From the NCBI GenBank assembly GCA_020736575.1, contig JAGPYM010000041.1, positions 1 through 64,000 of the forward strand: a DNA stretch of 64,000 bases, given 5' to 3'. Every line of letters starts with the position of its first letter. The stretch's first letter is position 1. This document shows positions 33,754-43,026 of the stretch, in pieces. The translations under genes were made by a program, and so were the position numbers. The notes under the pieces are model-generated. The model saw nothing but the letters and a program-made list of their open reading frames with translations. It was not told the origin of the DNA and did no database searches. Source of the stretch: Thelonectria olida. Its lineage: Eukaryota > Ascomycota > Sordariomycetes > Hypocreales > Nectriaceae.

Positions 33754-34419
33754 GGGAGCCCATAGGTTCGCGGTACCCGCGAATTTAAAATTTCACGGGT
33801 ACCGCGAAAATGACTAAGCATGTTTCGTACCTAAGGATGTTGTATTGCAATATAATCTTAACGCGCATACTGACTTGATACATTAATAGAGTTGCAAAAC
33901 GCACTTGACAGTAGTCTGATTCATTTTTCGTTATTGGACTCAGTCTCAACCGTGATATCAGTAGCAGAATATTGCCCAGCGATAGCCATCTAGAGGACAG
34001 CAGCCTGTACCCTTGCTGCTTGTCCTAGCCAATTTTGGAATTGCAATGAGTAATCTGTGTGTGTGGGGACTAGTTTTTAATGGCATTGCCTGCCTTTCAA
34101 GAGGTAAAATCGCAGTATTGCATTAAATTACGCTGTAGAGTATTGGTAATAGAGATGCTAGAAATATCCTGCTTAAAATAGAAATTATGGCAAAGTGTAC
34201 CCGAAGAAGCAAAAAGAAGTGACGAGTGAAAAGGAGCATGATGTCTTAAATCGGATTGATGCACTTGAACAGCAGTGCCATTCCAGCAGGCTCATAAGGC
34301 GAAACCAGTGTGAAAAATGAGAAATCGCTCGCAACTTAATTCTTATACACTGTGCTTAGTCATTTTCGCGGTACCCGTGAAATTTTAAATTCGCGGGTAC
34401 CGCGAACCTATGGGCTCCC
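33754..34419. mobile_element. Non-autonomous MULE-like MITE, 666 bp
   Basis: Terminal inverted repeats of about 65 bp begin GGGAGCCCATAGGTTCGCGG and end TGACTAAGCA on each side. Perfect 9-bp duplications CGCCCGGGC flank it. The inside is AT-rich and has no coding frame. Size of the duplication points to mobilisation by a MULE. TGACTAAGC is shared with the host MULE repeat. The element sits in the right terminal repeat of the MULE. Confidence 0.92.
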
Positions 34420-34710
34420 CGCCCGGGCGCCAGTGTATCAGTCGCCGAGGATGCGGCCGCACTCTGGAGTACTGGGACTCCGGAGTATTGGGACTCCGCG
34501 AGTCTCGGATGTCTTCCCTGCCTCCCAACTTTTTTGGACTGCGGAGTTTGAGGAGATTCCAGCGGAAGTTTCCCACGCCCACGAAAATCGAAGTGGTGCA
34601 GCTCTGGCTTGCGCGGTATGAGGATTCGCCTGTCGGGAAATGATCAATGGAGCTGCGGGCATCGCAGACGGAGTTCCTTAGGCTGTTGCAGGTTTTTGAC
34701 ACAAACACAC

Positions 34711-34851
34711 TGTTGAGATCCGTGGTTTAACGGATCAATGGCTATTCCGATCCATTGGTGGCTGGGATGTAGATGTCTTCTTGTCAATAGCTTCCGCTAG
34801 TTAGCGCTAGTCTTTTTCTCTTTCAATAAACACAATATGCTCATTTCAACA
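34711..34851. mobile_element. Solo LTR, 141 bp, family 1 (second copy)
   Basis: It begins TGTTGAGATCCGTGG and ends CTCATTTCAACA, closely matching 4073-4210. Flanking CACAC is present on both sides (34706-34710 and 34852-34856), consistent with a 5-bp duplication. The right side runs into a CA microsatellite, so the duplication is less certain. It ends about 190 bp before the ATG of the SDR gene at 35039. Confidence 0.85.
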
Positions 34852-34880
34852 CACACACACACACACATATATATATACAA
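34850..34880. repeat. (CA)n(TA)n microsatellite
   Basis: About nine CA units followed by TATATATATA lie between the solo LTR and the SDR gene. The TATATA part could serve as a TATA box. Confidence 0.8.
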
Positions 34881-35038
34881 CTCGTGTCCGCACTCAGCAC
34901 ACAACATGCCCACCCATCATCTTACCCTTTGAGATCAGTCAAACGAGTCTCTCTCTATCTTGCTCACATTTTGAAAGACTTCATCTCATCGTCAAAAGCG
35001 CTTGCACGTTTTCCTCTTTTTCATCTTGCATCGTCGAA

Positions 35039-35980
35039 ATGGGCTCCGTCCTGAGCAAGGGCGTTCCTTTCAGCCCTGAGACGAACATTTCATCTCTACA
35101 AGGCAAGGTAGTCCTTGTCACTGGAGGCAACAGCGGCTTGGGCAAACAGTCGATTCTTGAGCTTGCGAAGCATAACCCCCAGGAGATATGGCTCGGTGCC
35201 CGCAGCCGCACCAAGGCTGAGGAAGCGATCAGCGACATCAGGTCGCAAGTCCCCAATGCCCCGCCGATTAGGCCTCTTCAAATGGACCTTGCCTCCTTCG
35301 AATCCGTCCACGGAGCAGCAAAGACGTTCTCCCAGCAATCTAATCGCCTCGACATTCTCCTCCTCAACGCCGGCATCATGTCTGTCCCTGAGGGCAAGAC
35401 TAAGGATGGGTATGAGGTACAGTTCGGCACGAACCACATGGGCCATGCGCTTTTATGCAAGCTCTTGTTGCCAACCCTCCTCAAAACAGCCGAACAACCT
35501 GGTTCTGATGTTCGGGTTGTCGTCCTGTCCTCGTCTGCCCACGAGTATGCACCCAAAGAGGACGGCATCCGATTCAGCACCCTCAAAACTACAGCCAAGG
35601 AGATCAGCACCATTACAAGATACGGCCAGAGCAAGCTGGCTAATATTCTCTTTGCGCAAGAATTGGCCCGGCGATATCCTCAAATCAAAGCACCATCCAT
35701 CATGCCTGGACTTGTGACTACCAACTTGGCGAATACAATGAGCGACAATAGTCTCATCCTGCGCATAGTCTGGGAGATCACTGCTGCTGTAATTGGTGTT
35801 GATGTACAGACTGGCGTTCTCAACCAGCTGTGGGCCTCGACTGCCGCAAACGTCAAATCAGGGGAGTACTACACTCCTATTGGTAAGACTGGCCAAGGAA
35901 AGAGATGGACAAACAACCCGGATCTAGCAAAGAAGCTCTGGGATTGGACTGAGGCGGAGCTCGAGAAGGAGAAGCTTTAA
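35039..35980 (+). CDS. Short-chain dehydrogenase/reductase, RDH/WWOX-like
   Basis: This 313-residue NAD(P)-dependent oxidoreductase has the family order intact. VVLVTGGNSGLGKQS at residues 25-40 is the TGxxxGxG cofactor motif, GARSRTKAEEAI contains the Arg typical of NADP binding, DILLLNAGIM is near 108, VVVLSSSAHEYAP has the catalytic Ser, and YGQSKLANILFAQE has the YxxxK pair near 200. IMPGLVTTNL follows the active site as in the retinol-dehydrogenase-like branch. There is no signal peptide. The length fits the family, and no intron is needed. Substrate unknown. The gene stands alone. A solo LTR and a CA/TA repeat lie in its promoter region and may affect expression. Confidence 0.9.
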   Translation: MGSVLSKGVPFSPETNISSLQGKVVLVTGGNSGLGKQSILELAKHNPQEIWLGARSRTKAEEAISDIRSQVPNAPPIRPLQMDLASFESVHGAAKTFSQQSNRLDILLLNAGIMSVPEGKTKDGYEVQFGTNHMGHALLCKLLLPTLLKTAEQPGSDVRVVVLSSSAHEYAPKEDGIRFSTLKTTAKEISTITRYGQSKLANILFAQELARRYPQIKAPSIMPGLVTTNLANTMSDNSLILRIVWEITAAVIGVDVQTGVLNQLWASTAANVKSGEYYTPIGKTGQGKRWTNNPDLAKKLWDWTEAELEKEKL

Positions 35981-36689
35981 TTCTTTCTAGGTTTGGTTGA
36001 GGTGTTTGCAGGACACCAAGCTGGGATGGTCAAATAATGTTCTAATGGACTCAATCACGCTTTCATTGAGCTTCTTTTCTCATTTGTTACCTCTTGTCCC
36101 TTTGTAACTACAGAAAACTTGGCCACTACTAGGATTATCTCTTACCGTAAAGGTCACGATGAAGTGCTGGTGAATAGTGAGTTAAGCTAGCTGGGTAAGC
36201 ACATCAGGAGTATGCGATAAGCTCTGATTTACTGTGGTTAATAACACCTGTGTGAATATCGTCGTGAGTATAACAGACAATGGAATCTAGCCCCTACTTG
36301 ATTATTGATGCTCCTTTTCTGTCGATTGCATTTCTAGAGTCAAACAGGTCCAAAAACAATGTTCAGCTCTATTCTATCTAAACAAACTCCACTAGGTCTT
36401 CTTTTGACGTCTCCTCCTTCACAGAATAGGCCATCGAAACTCGGAACCTGCGGAACATCCATACAAACCGACTTTAATCTCGGATGTGAGGAGCCGGAGA
36501 TAGACACGCTCAACTCCGTCTCACCACCACTGCAGCCCCCACCCGCATGGGCACCCGCGGGAGCGCGGATACCAAGACGGCTGCAAGGGTACGTCCGCGC
36601 TCCCGCAATCCTCCCCAGTCTTCACGAGGGATGATCCCAATCAGGCGAAAGCTACGAGGCAGCCCCGAAACCCGATCTGCAGGGACGCG
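35981..36689. other. 3' region and intergenic DNA
   Basis: No gene is supported. Short frames near 36360-36620 lack any domain. Confidence 0.4.
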
Positions 36690-37074
36690 GACTTTGGAAA
36701 ATTGCCCTCAAGCTACCCGCCTGCAGAGCTCGGCCAAGGTGCTCGTCGATATGGCAAACGGCATCTTCCACAGCGTAGCATACCACCTCGGCCATCGGTG
36801 GTGCGACGGCGACATTGGGGGCGCCAGGAAATTGGAGTTCTCCGGCGGGGTTCCTACGCCTGGAGGGTTCCTGCTTCTGTGGCCCTTGTTCTTCTCTGGC
36901 ATGCTGAGGACGACGCCCAAGGAGCAGAGGCAGTGGGTAGCAAAGACGATCCGCCAGATGGGGGTGCAGATGGGCCTGCAGTTGGCCATGTCTATGGCTA
37001 AGCTCCTGGAGGAAAAGCCACTCTCGTTCTCGCATAATGATACCTTTTTCCTGGGAGAATGGCACCCGAACTAG
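36690..37074 (+). pseudogene. Fungal transcription factor C-terminal fragment
   Basis: The frame reads QSSAKVLVDMANGIF, then GGFLLLWPLFFSGMLRTTP, WVAKTIRQMGVQMGLQLAMSMAKLLEEKP and FFLGEWHPN with a stop. This is the pattern of the last 120 residues of a Zn2Cys6-type fungal transcription factor (middle-homology region tail: a LWPLF/AG block, a W, and an IG..MG.. helix). The DNA-binding domain and middle region are absent upstream, where the frame (from 36547) has no homology. It is a truncated relic or a last exon whose partner exons were lost. Confidence 0.6.
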
Positions 37075-37401
37075 GTAGCCTGGGCCAGCTTTTTGTGATC
37101 CGGTACTGCTTCGGCGAGAAAGCAGAGAGTAGCACCTATGCGTAGTCCAACCAAGAGAGGGCAAAATAAAGAACAAAAGCTTGGCCCACGAAGAATGTGA
37201 TATAAGGTGTGAGGGAATCGGTAGACCAATGTCACTCACCCCTGTTGCGAGTCTTCCTGTCCCGCGGCTGATACAGAATGTTTAAAATACATTAAGACGG
37301 AGATGCCGGTATTGATGCCTCCCTCATGGGGCAGCTCGCATGGGTCTAGAGAAGAACGACACTCATAGACGGTCGAGCTGGAGGCGATGGCCACTAGACG
37401 A
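37075..37401. other. No recognisable gene
   Basis: Nothing was found beyond short random frames. Confidence 0.35.
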
Positions 37402-37572
37402 ACCTCGAATTGACAGACCGTGCTTCAGCTGCTGAGGAGAGGATGTTGAACGATTGGAGAACTGGGCTTCAAACAGGCCTGTCGTTCAGAACCATGCAAG
37501 GTTAGGGCAGAGAAAATCGGGTCTAGACAAGTGTCTGGACCCTTGGGGGCTTGGCCCTGCCGGGCGTAATAA
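37402..37572 (+). mobile_element. LINE 3' UTR stub
   Basis: It consists only of the LINE 3' UTR: TTGACAGACCGTGCTTCAGC, the shared module (37420-37490) and the 3' end CGGGCGTAATAAA. The ATTC tail has been lost or replaced by CCTTCAAG. No duplication was found. Confidence 0.75.
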
Positions 37573-37649
37573 ACCTTCAAGTTATCGTCTCCATACAGGA
37601 TGTACACTAGACTACGAAGTACATGCACCAACGTGGTTAGCCGAGCGTG

Positions 37650-37960
37650 AGACGGAGAACCCGGCGATAGGACCGTCTAGTCAACCACGACGCGTGTCAC
37701 ATACCACGCCACTTCTCACGCCTACTGATCCAATTCTGCCAGAGGAGCTAGTTATGATGACGGTGCTCTTTGTTCTGTCGGTTGCGTCTACCACAGTCCC
37801 TCGTTCAATGTCGACTTCCGCCAGTATGCGGCCATCCCACGGCGGGAGTGCGTACGCATAAATTATCTCCATCCGCCTTGTCGCGATCCCCTCCGGTGCA
37901 AACTGAACAATAATACGGGCATGGTGAAGGAAGATCTGCAGCCGATTAGAGATGAGCGCA
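37650..37960 (-). mobile_element. LINE RNase H-region fragment
   Basis: The minus strand reads RRMEIIYAYALPPWDGRI and RIGSVGVRSGVVCDTR, matching the block between RT and RNase H of the large LINE near 14000-14150 (AERMETIQAYTLPPWHSRL; GRVGMGGIVRDT). Both ends are truncated and the catalytic residues are missing. Confidence 0.72.
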
Positions 37961-38100
37961 AGTAGGTAATCAGACACATGTTATCTTCGTCCTTAAACTA
38001 GTCAAATCTCCAAAACTGTCTATGGGGGTGGTAAACGAGGAAAAAGCACAATTCTCTTGGACAGAGCCCACCAACACCAATGTAGTCTTCTAAAGCTGGC

Positions 38101-38451
38101 TTATATTGCCGCAACCGCTCCAACTATGCCGGCAGCAGCCGCAAAATAGAAAATAATTGCCATCTCACGAACCCCCGCGTTAACCAGGACCGCCGAGTCT
38201 GTTGGAGTTCCAGCCGAATCATCGGTTGGCGGGTCGACGGGCTGGGCGGTCGTTGCTGGACAAGGTAGAGACGTAAGGCCCCGCAAGAGAGACCGGAACA
38301 TGTGAACAGTAGGACAATAGGCATTCTTGTCGACTAGGCGAAGCTCAATGCCCTGCGCGTCAACCCAGCCACGAGGTTCTTTAACCTGGGCTACGCCGTG
38401 GACCATGGCGGCTGAGGTAAAAAGAGCCAAAATTGCAGCTTTGAACAACAT
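38101..38451 (-). CDS. Small secreted or GPI-anchored protein candidate
   Basis: The 116-residue product starts with a clear signal peptide (MLFKAAILALFTSAAMVHG, cleavage after about residue 20). The mature part has two Cys, a PTDDSAGTPTDS low-complexity stretch, and a hydrophobic C-terminus (about 20 residues, ending GIVGAVAAI) preceded by NAG. This suits a GPI-anchor signal or a tail anchor. A possible 5' UTR intron lies upstream (donor GTAAGT at about 38519, acceptor TTTTAG at about 38474). No family was recognised; cell-surface protein or effector are both possible. It lies alone, and no break is seen. Confidence 0.6.
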   Translation of the reverse strand: MLFKAAILALFTSAAMVHGVAQVKEPRGWVDAQGIELRLVDKNAYCPTVHMFRSLLRGLTSLPCPATTAQPVDPPTDDSAGTPTDSAVLVNAGVREMAIIFYFAAAAGIVGAVAAI

Positions 38452-38656
38452 TTCGTAGTTTTCCGGAGTTTCTAAAATAAATATTAGGAAGACAAACCCG
38501 TAAAGAGAGTGGGACTTACATTAGAAATTGATTTGCAAGTTAGGCAAAGAGTGTTGACTTGTGTGATGGCAGTTGATGGATGGAATGGGATATCTGTACA
38601 TACTTACATGCATATGTGCATGGTGTAGTCTGATGATTTATAGCTTATCGTTATTA

Positions 38657-39058
38657 TTAAACTTGCTTGACTCTGCGTTTGCGTTCTTGCCCTGAAAGAT
38701 GAATATTGAACCTCCATGTCGGTACAGTAATCGATCCCAGCGTGAGACAAGCTATCTCATTGGTTAACTCGCAACTATCGCCCATTTGTCGCCACCAGTT
38801 CCCAGTTCTCCTGCTCTTTCTATTGTGTGAGAATGTGGTCGGTGAAGATGACACAATAGCTGGCATCGTAATTTTACTTAATTTAGCAGCCGCGACTGTT
38901 TCACGAGTTTGCAAAACATCCGCCGTATAGCTCCAGCAGAACTGCAGCACGTGGAGCACGACGGTCGTTTGAAAGCCGGGGTGCCGTTCGAGGAGGCCGT
39001 GGCAGTGGTGAATGCGGACCATGTGGAGGCCGTAGCAGGAAGTGCATGGCACATGCAA
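38657..39058 (-). CDS. Hypothetical protein, uncertain
   Basis: The 133-residue frame has a GC-rich, gene-like first third (CTSCYGLHMVRIHHCHGLLERHP and VVLHVLQFCWSYTADVLQTRE) with Cys and His pairs. It then becomes low in coding character. No family was recognised, and it may be the surviving start of a degraded gene. Confidence 0.25.
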   Translation of the reverse strand: MHVPCTSCYGLHMVRIHHCHGLLERHPGFQTTVVLHVLQFCWSYTADVLQTRETVAAAKLSKITMPAIVSSSPTTFSHNRKSRRTGNWWRQMGDSCELTNEIACLTLGSITVPTWRFNIHLSGQERKRRVKQV

Positions 39059-39352
39059 TGACAGAGGATCTACTACATTAATGTCATTACTCCTCAGGTA
39101 GTATCAGCAAAAGTAAGTCAGAATAGACTTTCTATGGTAAATTAATCCTACTTGCGTAAAGAAAACAGAGCATCTGATTTTAGAGGGCCCGGTCTCTCTA
39201 TCATTTACTGAAGCAGCGGAAGGGACAACAGGATTACAAACGAAAAGGGGGGGAGGAGGGAGGTTCCTGTTCTTCCTCGTCGTAAAACAAGCAGACTAGG
39301 TCGATAACACAAGAGAGGCTGTTGACAATGTACTAGCCTATGATGAAATCAT

Positions 39353-40311
39353 TTACGTAGCAGCACCCGCGGGATGGAGCGATTTTTCTTCTCTCCAAGC
39401 TGCTATACACTCTCGCTTCTCGGATCTGGATAGATCCGCAAAGTCTTCGGCCCCTAGAAGCTCAAGATAGTCATTGAGAAACTCTTCTCTGAGTTCCTCC
39501 CAAGTCTTAGTTTCTGGCTGTGGCGATTTGGATGCCCTTGTCGTGGGCGTAGATCGAAATGGCGACGATCGCTTGATGCCCAGCGACTTCTCGCGGTGTT
39601 TACGGACGTGACCCTGGGCGAGACCAACAGATGGCGACCTACTCTTAGCCAGGCGTTTACCTGTCTTAGCCTCCATGTATCTACCCTCAGCTTCCACCGC
39701 AGCTTCATAGATTGCGATGTCAGCATCCTTCTTCCCCCACCTGTCTCGCAGACAGGCTCGCGTTTCCCAGGTCTTATTAATCTTTCCGTCGATATCCCAG
39801 GCAATCAAGACATAGGTGGGACTATTTCTCCAGTTTTGCACTATGTCGGGATTAATGCAATCCAGGTCGTCCCGGGAGACGCCTAGGCCTAAGCCTTTCC
39901 ACGCAAGTCAGAGTCAGAGTCGGCATCAGAGTCAGCGTCACTCTCAGGATCGCTAACGAATAATTCACCATTGTCTTCGCTATCTTCAACCCCATCGGAA
40001 CTTTCAATGGACTGCACGATAGCCTTCTTCGGTCTCTTCGTAGACTTCCTATTCTTGCTCTCTTCGGCGTCCTTCTCCCCTTCGTTCTTCTTTTCGCTGC
40101 CTTTTCCGCCGGTCGACGAGGTTGCAGGTTCGTCAACATCATCCATATCGACATCCAAGCTGGCCAACTGCTGTTTGGTCAATCCTTCCAACTCCTCGTC
40201 TTTCTTTTTGAGCATTTCGTGCAACTGCACGATTTTTTCTTCGTTGTCCGCGTTTTTCTTCTGCTCCATCGCATGCAATAGTTTCTGGATCTTCTGCCGG
40301 CGGCGATTCAC
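39353..40311 (-). pseudogene. Acidic coiled-coil protein, frameshifted
   Basis: Two minus-strand frames (39889-40311 and about 39353-39900) join through a one-base shift inside an Asp/Ser-encoding repeat (DADSDADSDSD) near 39905. The N-part has a basic start (MNRRRQKIQKLLHAMEQ), a coiled coil, then an acidic, Ser-rich stretch with a KKR-type nuclear localisation-like cluster (STKRPKK). After the shift, reading LAWKGLGLGVSRDDLDCINPD, it holds a globular segment with NWRNSPTYVLIAWDIDGKI and DRWGKKDADIAIYEAAVEAE, then a basic region and ETKTWEELREEFLNDYLELLGAE. Total about 310 residues. I do not recognise the family. The shift fits slippage in the repeat, or a sequence error. Confidence 0.5.
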
Positions 40312-40546
40312 CGGAGGGTCAGACTTGGAGGGTTAGCAGTGAGAACTTGGCCATGCATCTTTAAAGCATGCGTATTGGAAGCAATAGTGTCTTCATGCAC
40401 TGATCTACAGTATTCACGTTTAATTATCCTGACCGCTTTTCATATTAGTAGGGCTTGTCATTTAGCGTGTTCATGATGAATTCCCTACGAACCGGAAGTG
40501 TTGGCCCAATCTCGAGTTGCATAATTGAATGGCTACGGTTGCCCGA

Positions 40547-40558
40547 TAACTCCTGTCG
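40547..40558. repeat. LINE target-site duplication, left
   Basis: TAACTCCTGTCG here is identical to 40902-40913. Confidence 0.88.
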
Positions 40559-40901
40559 GCGATGAGCACAGGTCGTTTGGATGCTACACAGACGTAGAAA
40601 CATGCAAAACGTACTGACAATCCAAACAATACAGCAAGAACTAATATGATACAGCCTCTGATAGACAGACGGCTTCAGCTGCTGAAGATGGGATGCTGAA
40701 CACTTAGAGAAGTCGGCCTTCAAGCAGGTCTGTCGCAGGGACAAGCGAGGCTGGGGAGAGCGGCAAGGCGTAAGGGTCGGCAAAGATGAAGGTGTGCGGG
40801 TCTTGGGACCATAAGTCGGGAAATGAATGTAACGAAGTTCAACGCTGTAGGCCCTATGAGGCGTATCCTCCCGGGCGTAATAAATTCATTCATTCTTTCT
40901 T
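40559..40901 (+). mobile_element. LINE 3' UTR-only insertion with 12-bp duplication
   Basis: This 343-bp copy has only the LINE 3' UTR: the shared module at 40670-40735, then CCTATGAGGC and CCCGGGCGTAATAAATTCATTCATTC. Perfect 12-bp duplications flank it. It shows that extreme 5' truncation still gives normal target-primed insertion. Confidence 0.9.
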
Positions 40902-40913
40902 TAACTCCTGTCG

Positions 40914-42753
40914 TAATGCGGCGCAGTGCCACCATCACACGCTCGCACAACCAACCATCCCTCCAGCTGATTCCTGTAGCAAGGGAGTATATGTGCCGCC
41001 TATCATCCTGCCAAAAAAGAATTATTATGGAACAGGATCGCGAGCGGTGTGCCCATAAGGTGGCGTCCCGGCACGGCAAGCAAACATCGGCAAAAGCCTG
41101 ATGCAATAGATTGGTGACGGCACATGCTCAATTAAAAAATGTCGGCATACCCACTTCTGGGCCCTGCCAGCCAGGCTCCAGCCTCAATTGTGCTCATGGC
41201 CGCAGATTCGTAGCCAGTTCAGACTACGCCCGAAAACTCTTGAAATGAGCCGGCATCTATGTGTTGTATCCTTCCGCTCCATCACCGGATAGTGACCGTC
41301 GATCCGCATTAACCTGTGGTCACCCCGATAGAGTGCGCAAGGATTTGACGGTGGACCTCGCCTTTTTGCTTCACAGCACGTGCGGAGCCCGGCGACGGCC
41401 CGTAATTACCGCAAGGGTCACATTATGGGCGTTCTGGCTATCCACCACATCTAGCACTGCGGCTTCGCACTTCACCTCGCACGTCAGGAGCGGGAAGTAC
41501 ATGTAGTTCGTGCGCCATGAAGAGAGACAGGTTACTGGCGATAAAGTCGCCAATGAATGATAATAGCTTGGCTAACTGGTCGTCGGTGAATGCCTCGCGT
41601 CCGAACCCACAGAGTAGTCAGGTTGGGGACGAGTGTCGGTCATGATTGAGTTGTTCCAGCCTCGTTGGCCGACTCCGTGAGCTCAGATGACAGTTACCTC
41701 GTAAGCCGCTTCGGCTCCGCCATTTTTCTTCATCGTGGCATGAGTCTATTATCTCGGCCACAAGGTTTGGGACAGATTGCTGAATTAGGCGCTTAGGTAC
41801 AGAGCCAAATGACGTCGTGGAAACGCTCCAATACATTTGGCCATTGACCGAATTCCATGCAAGGTTTGGTGGCTGCCCGGAATGTGGCATTTCAAAAGTT
41901 TGTTAATTACCTGTCGCTTCACGTTTGACAACTGGAAGACGACCTCGGACGTCGCCGCAGGGTGCAGCGATGGAAACGCCTCAGAAGAATATGGGTACCT
42001 AATACAGGGACCCTAAGCCATCCCCAGCCATTGGTCGAATTGGTAATGCGTGACCATCCCAGCTACCCGAAAGGGAAAGTTTGTGGCTTACAACATCCAC
42101 ATCTCCATCACCCACCTTGTGGGTCACGGACCTCCCAGTGCCACTGTGCTGTTTGGTGAGTTGTTTTTTTCTTCATCTACAGTATCCGTGCTCGCTCGAT
42201 ACTGGAAGCGAGTGGATCAAAAAGTAAAGATCTTGTTATCCTTGCAGAATATCTCGAAGTCAGCGGAGTGGTGACTTTTGTGCCCATCGAAGATCAAGAG
42301 GCAATCTCGAGCGATAGATCGATCCTTGATGTGTTTATTGAAGTGTTTGATTTACTTGAATCCTCGTCATAAATGACCTGGATCACTGTAACCCATTCCT
42401 AGTTTCCCAGCTCGGTAGTTCAGGGCCTTCCATGCCTTTCTGCGCTTACCATGACCATGCTAGTAGAGATGATTCCAATATCAAGCCAGTCTTGCCAAAG
42501 AGTTAGATAGCAGCAGTCCTAAGACTATACTTCGCGATCATGTTTTCTAAGAGGCAGAAGTAGCCACGAACAAAGCCTAAATCTCCAAATTTGGCTGTGA
42601 TAATCTTCTTTAGGATTAATAGGCGTCGGGAGTTCCGGGATGGTGCAGTTGGTCTTTCTGAAATTACTTCTTAGATTCCAGAATATCCTAATGTGGTCAA
42701 GCTCGAGCTCGAAAACGCACGAGAATCCGTCATCATGAAGATGAACATTCGTA
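40914..42753. other. Gene-poor stretch
   Basis: The 90-residue minus-strand frame at 41618-41890 has no recognisable domain. The rest holds no supported gene or element. Confidence 0.35.
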
Positions 42754-43026
42754 TTACTTTTTGTGATAAGCTTGGGACCCTAGGCTGGACGTAAGTTCAC
42801 GTACCTTCAACTCTGGCTCTGTGGGAGGCAAGATGATTATGCAACAGTCCTTATGCGCCATATGGGCTGAAAGAAGAGCCCTAAGCCTTTTGAACTCCTC
42901 TTGGAGACGACGTATCTCGACGGATAGCGCAGCATTCCTCGACTTTAGCCCTTCCAGTCGGGCCACTATCGCCGGGTTTGTTGCGTCGCAACGAAGGCAG
43001 TCGTCGAAACTCTGGTCGCAGGCCAT
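42754..43026 (-). CDS. Leucine-zipper-like fragment (bZIP relic?)
   Basis: The minus strand encodes LEGLKSRNAALSVEIRRLQEE and RLRALLSAHMAHKDC, a heptad pattern ending in HKDC as in ATF/CREB-type fungal bZIP proteins. No basic DNA-binding region precedes it in frame. A donor-like GTACGT after ELK (about 42795) suggests a spliced gene. It may be the middle of a decayed bZIP transcription factor or a small coiled-coil protein. Confidence 0.35.
   Translation of the reverse strand: MACDQSFDDCLRCDATNPAIVARLEGLKSRNAALSVEIRRLQEEFKRLRALLSAHMAHKDCCIIILPPTEPELKVRELTSSLGSQAYHKK

Larger units (their letters stand above)
30796..34446 (+). mobile_element. MULE (Mutator-like) transposon with nested MITE
   Basis: Terminal inverted repeats start GGCGACTGATACACTGGCGC at both ends and continue to a shared GCGTTTTCTGACTAAGCCCCC...GGCGCC block. 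Perfect 10-bp duplications flank the element. A transposase gene fills most of it. The right repeat is interrupted by a 666-bp MITE (33754-34419). Without the MITE the element is about 3.0 kb. With its single gene apparently intact, this may be a recently active autonomous copy. Confidence 0.93.

Noticed and set aside
41618..41890. 90-residue minus-strand frame
   Set aside because: No domain, signal or codon preference supports it as a gene.
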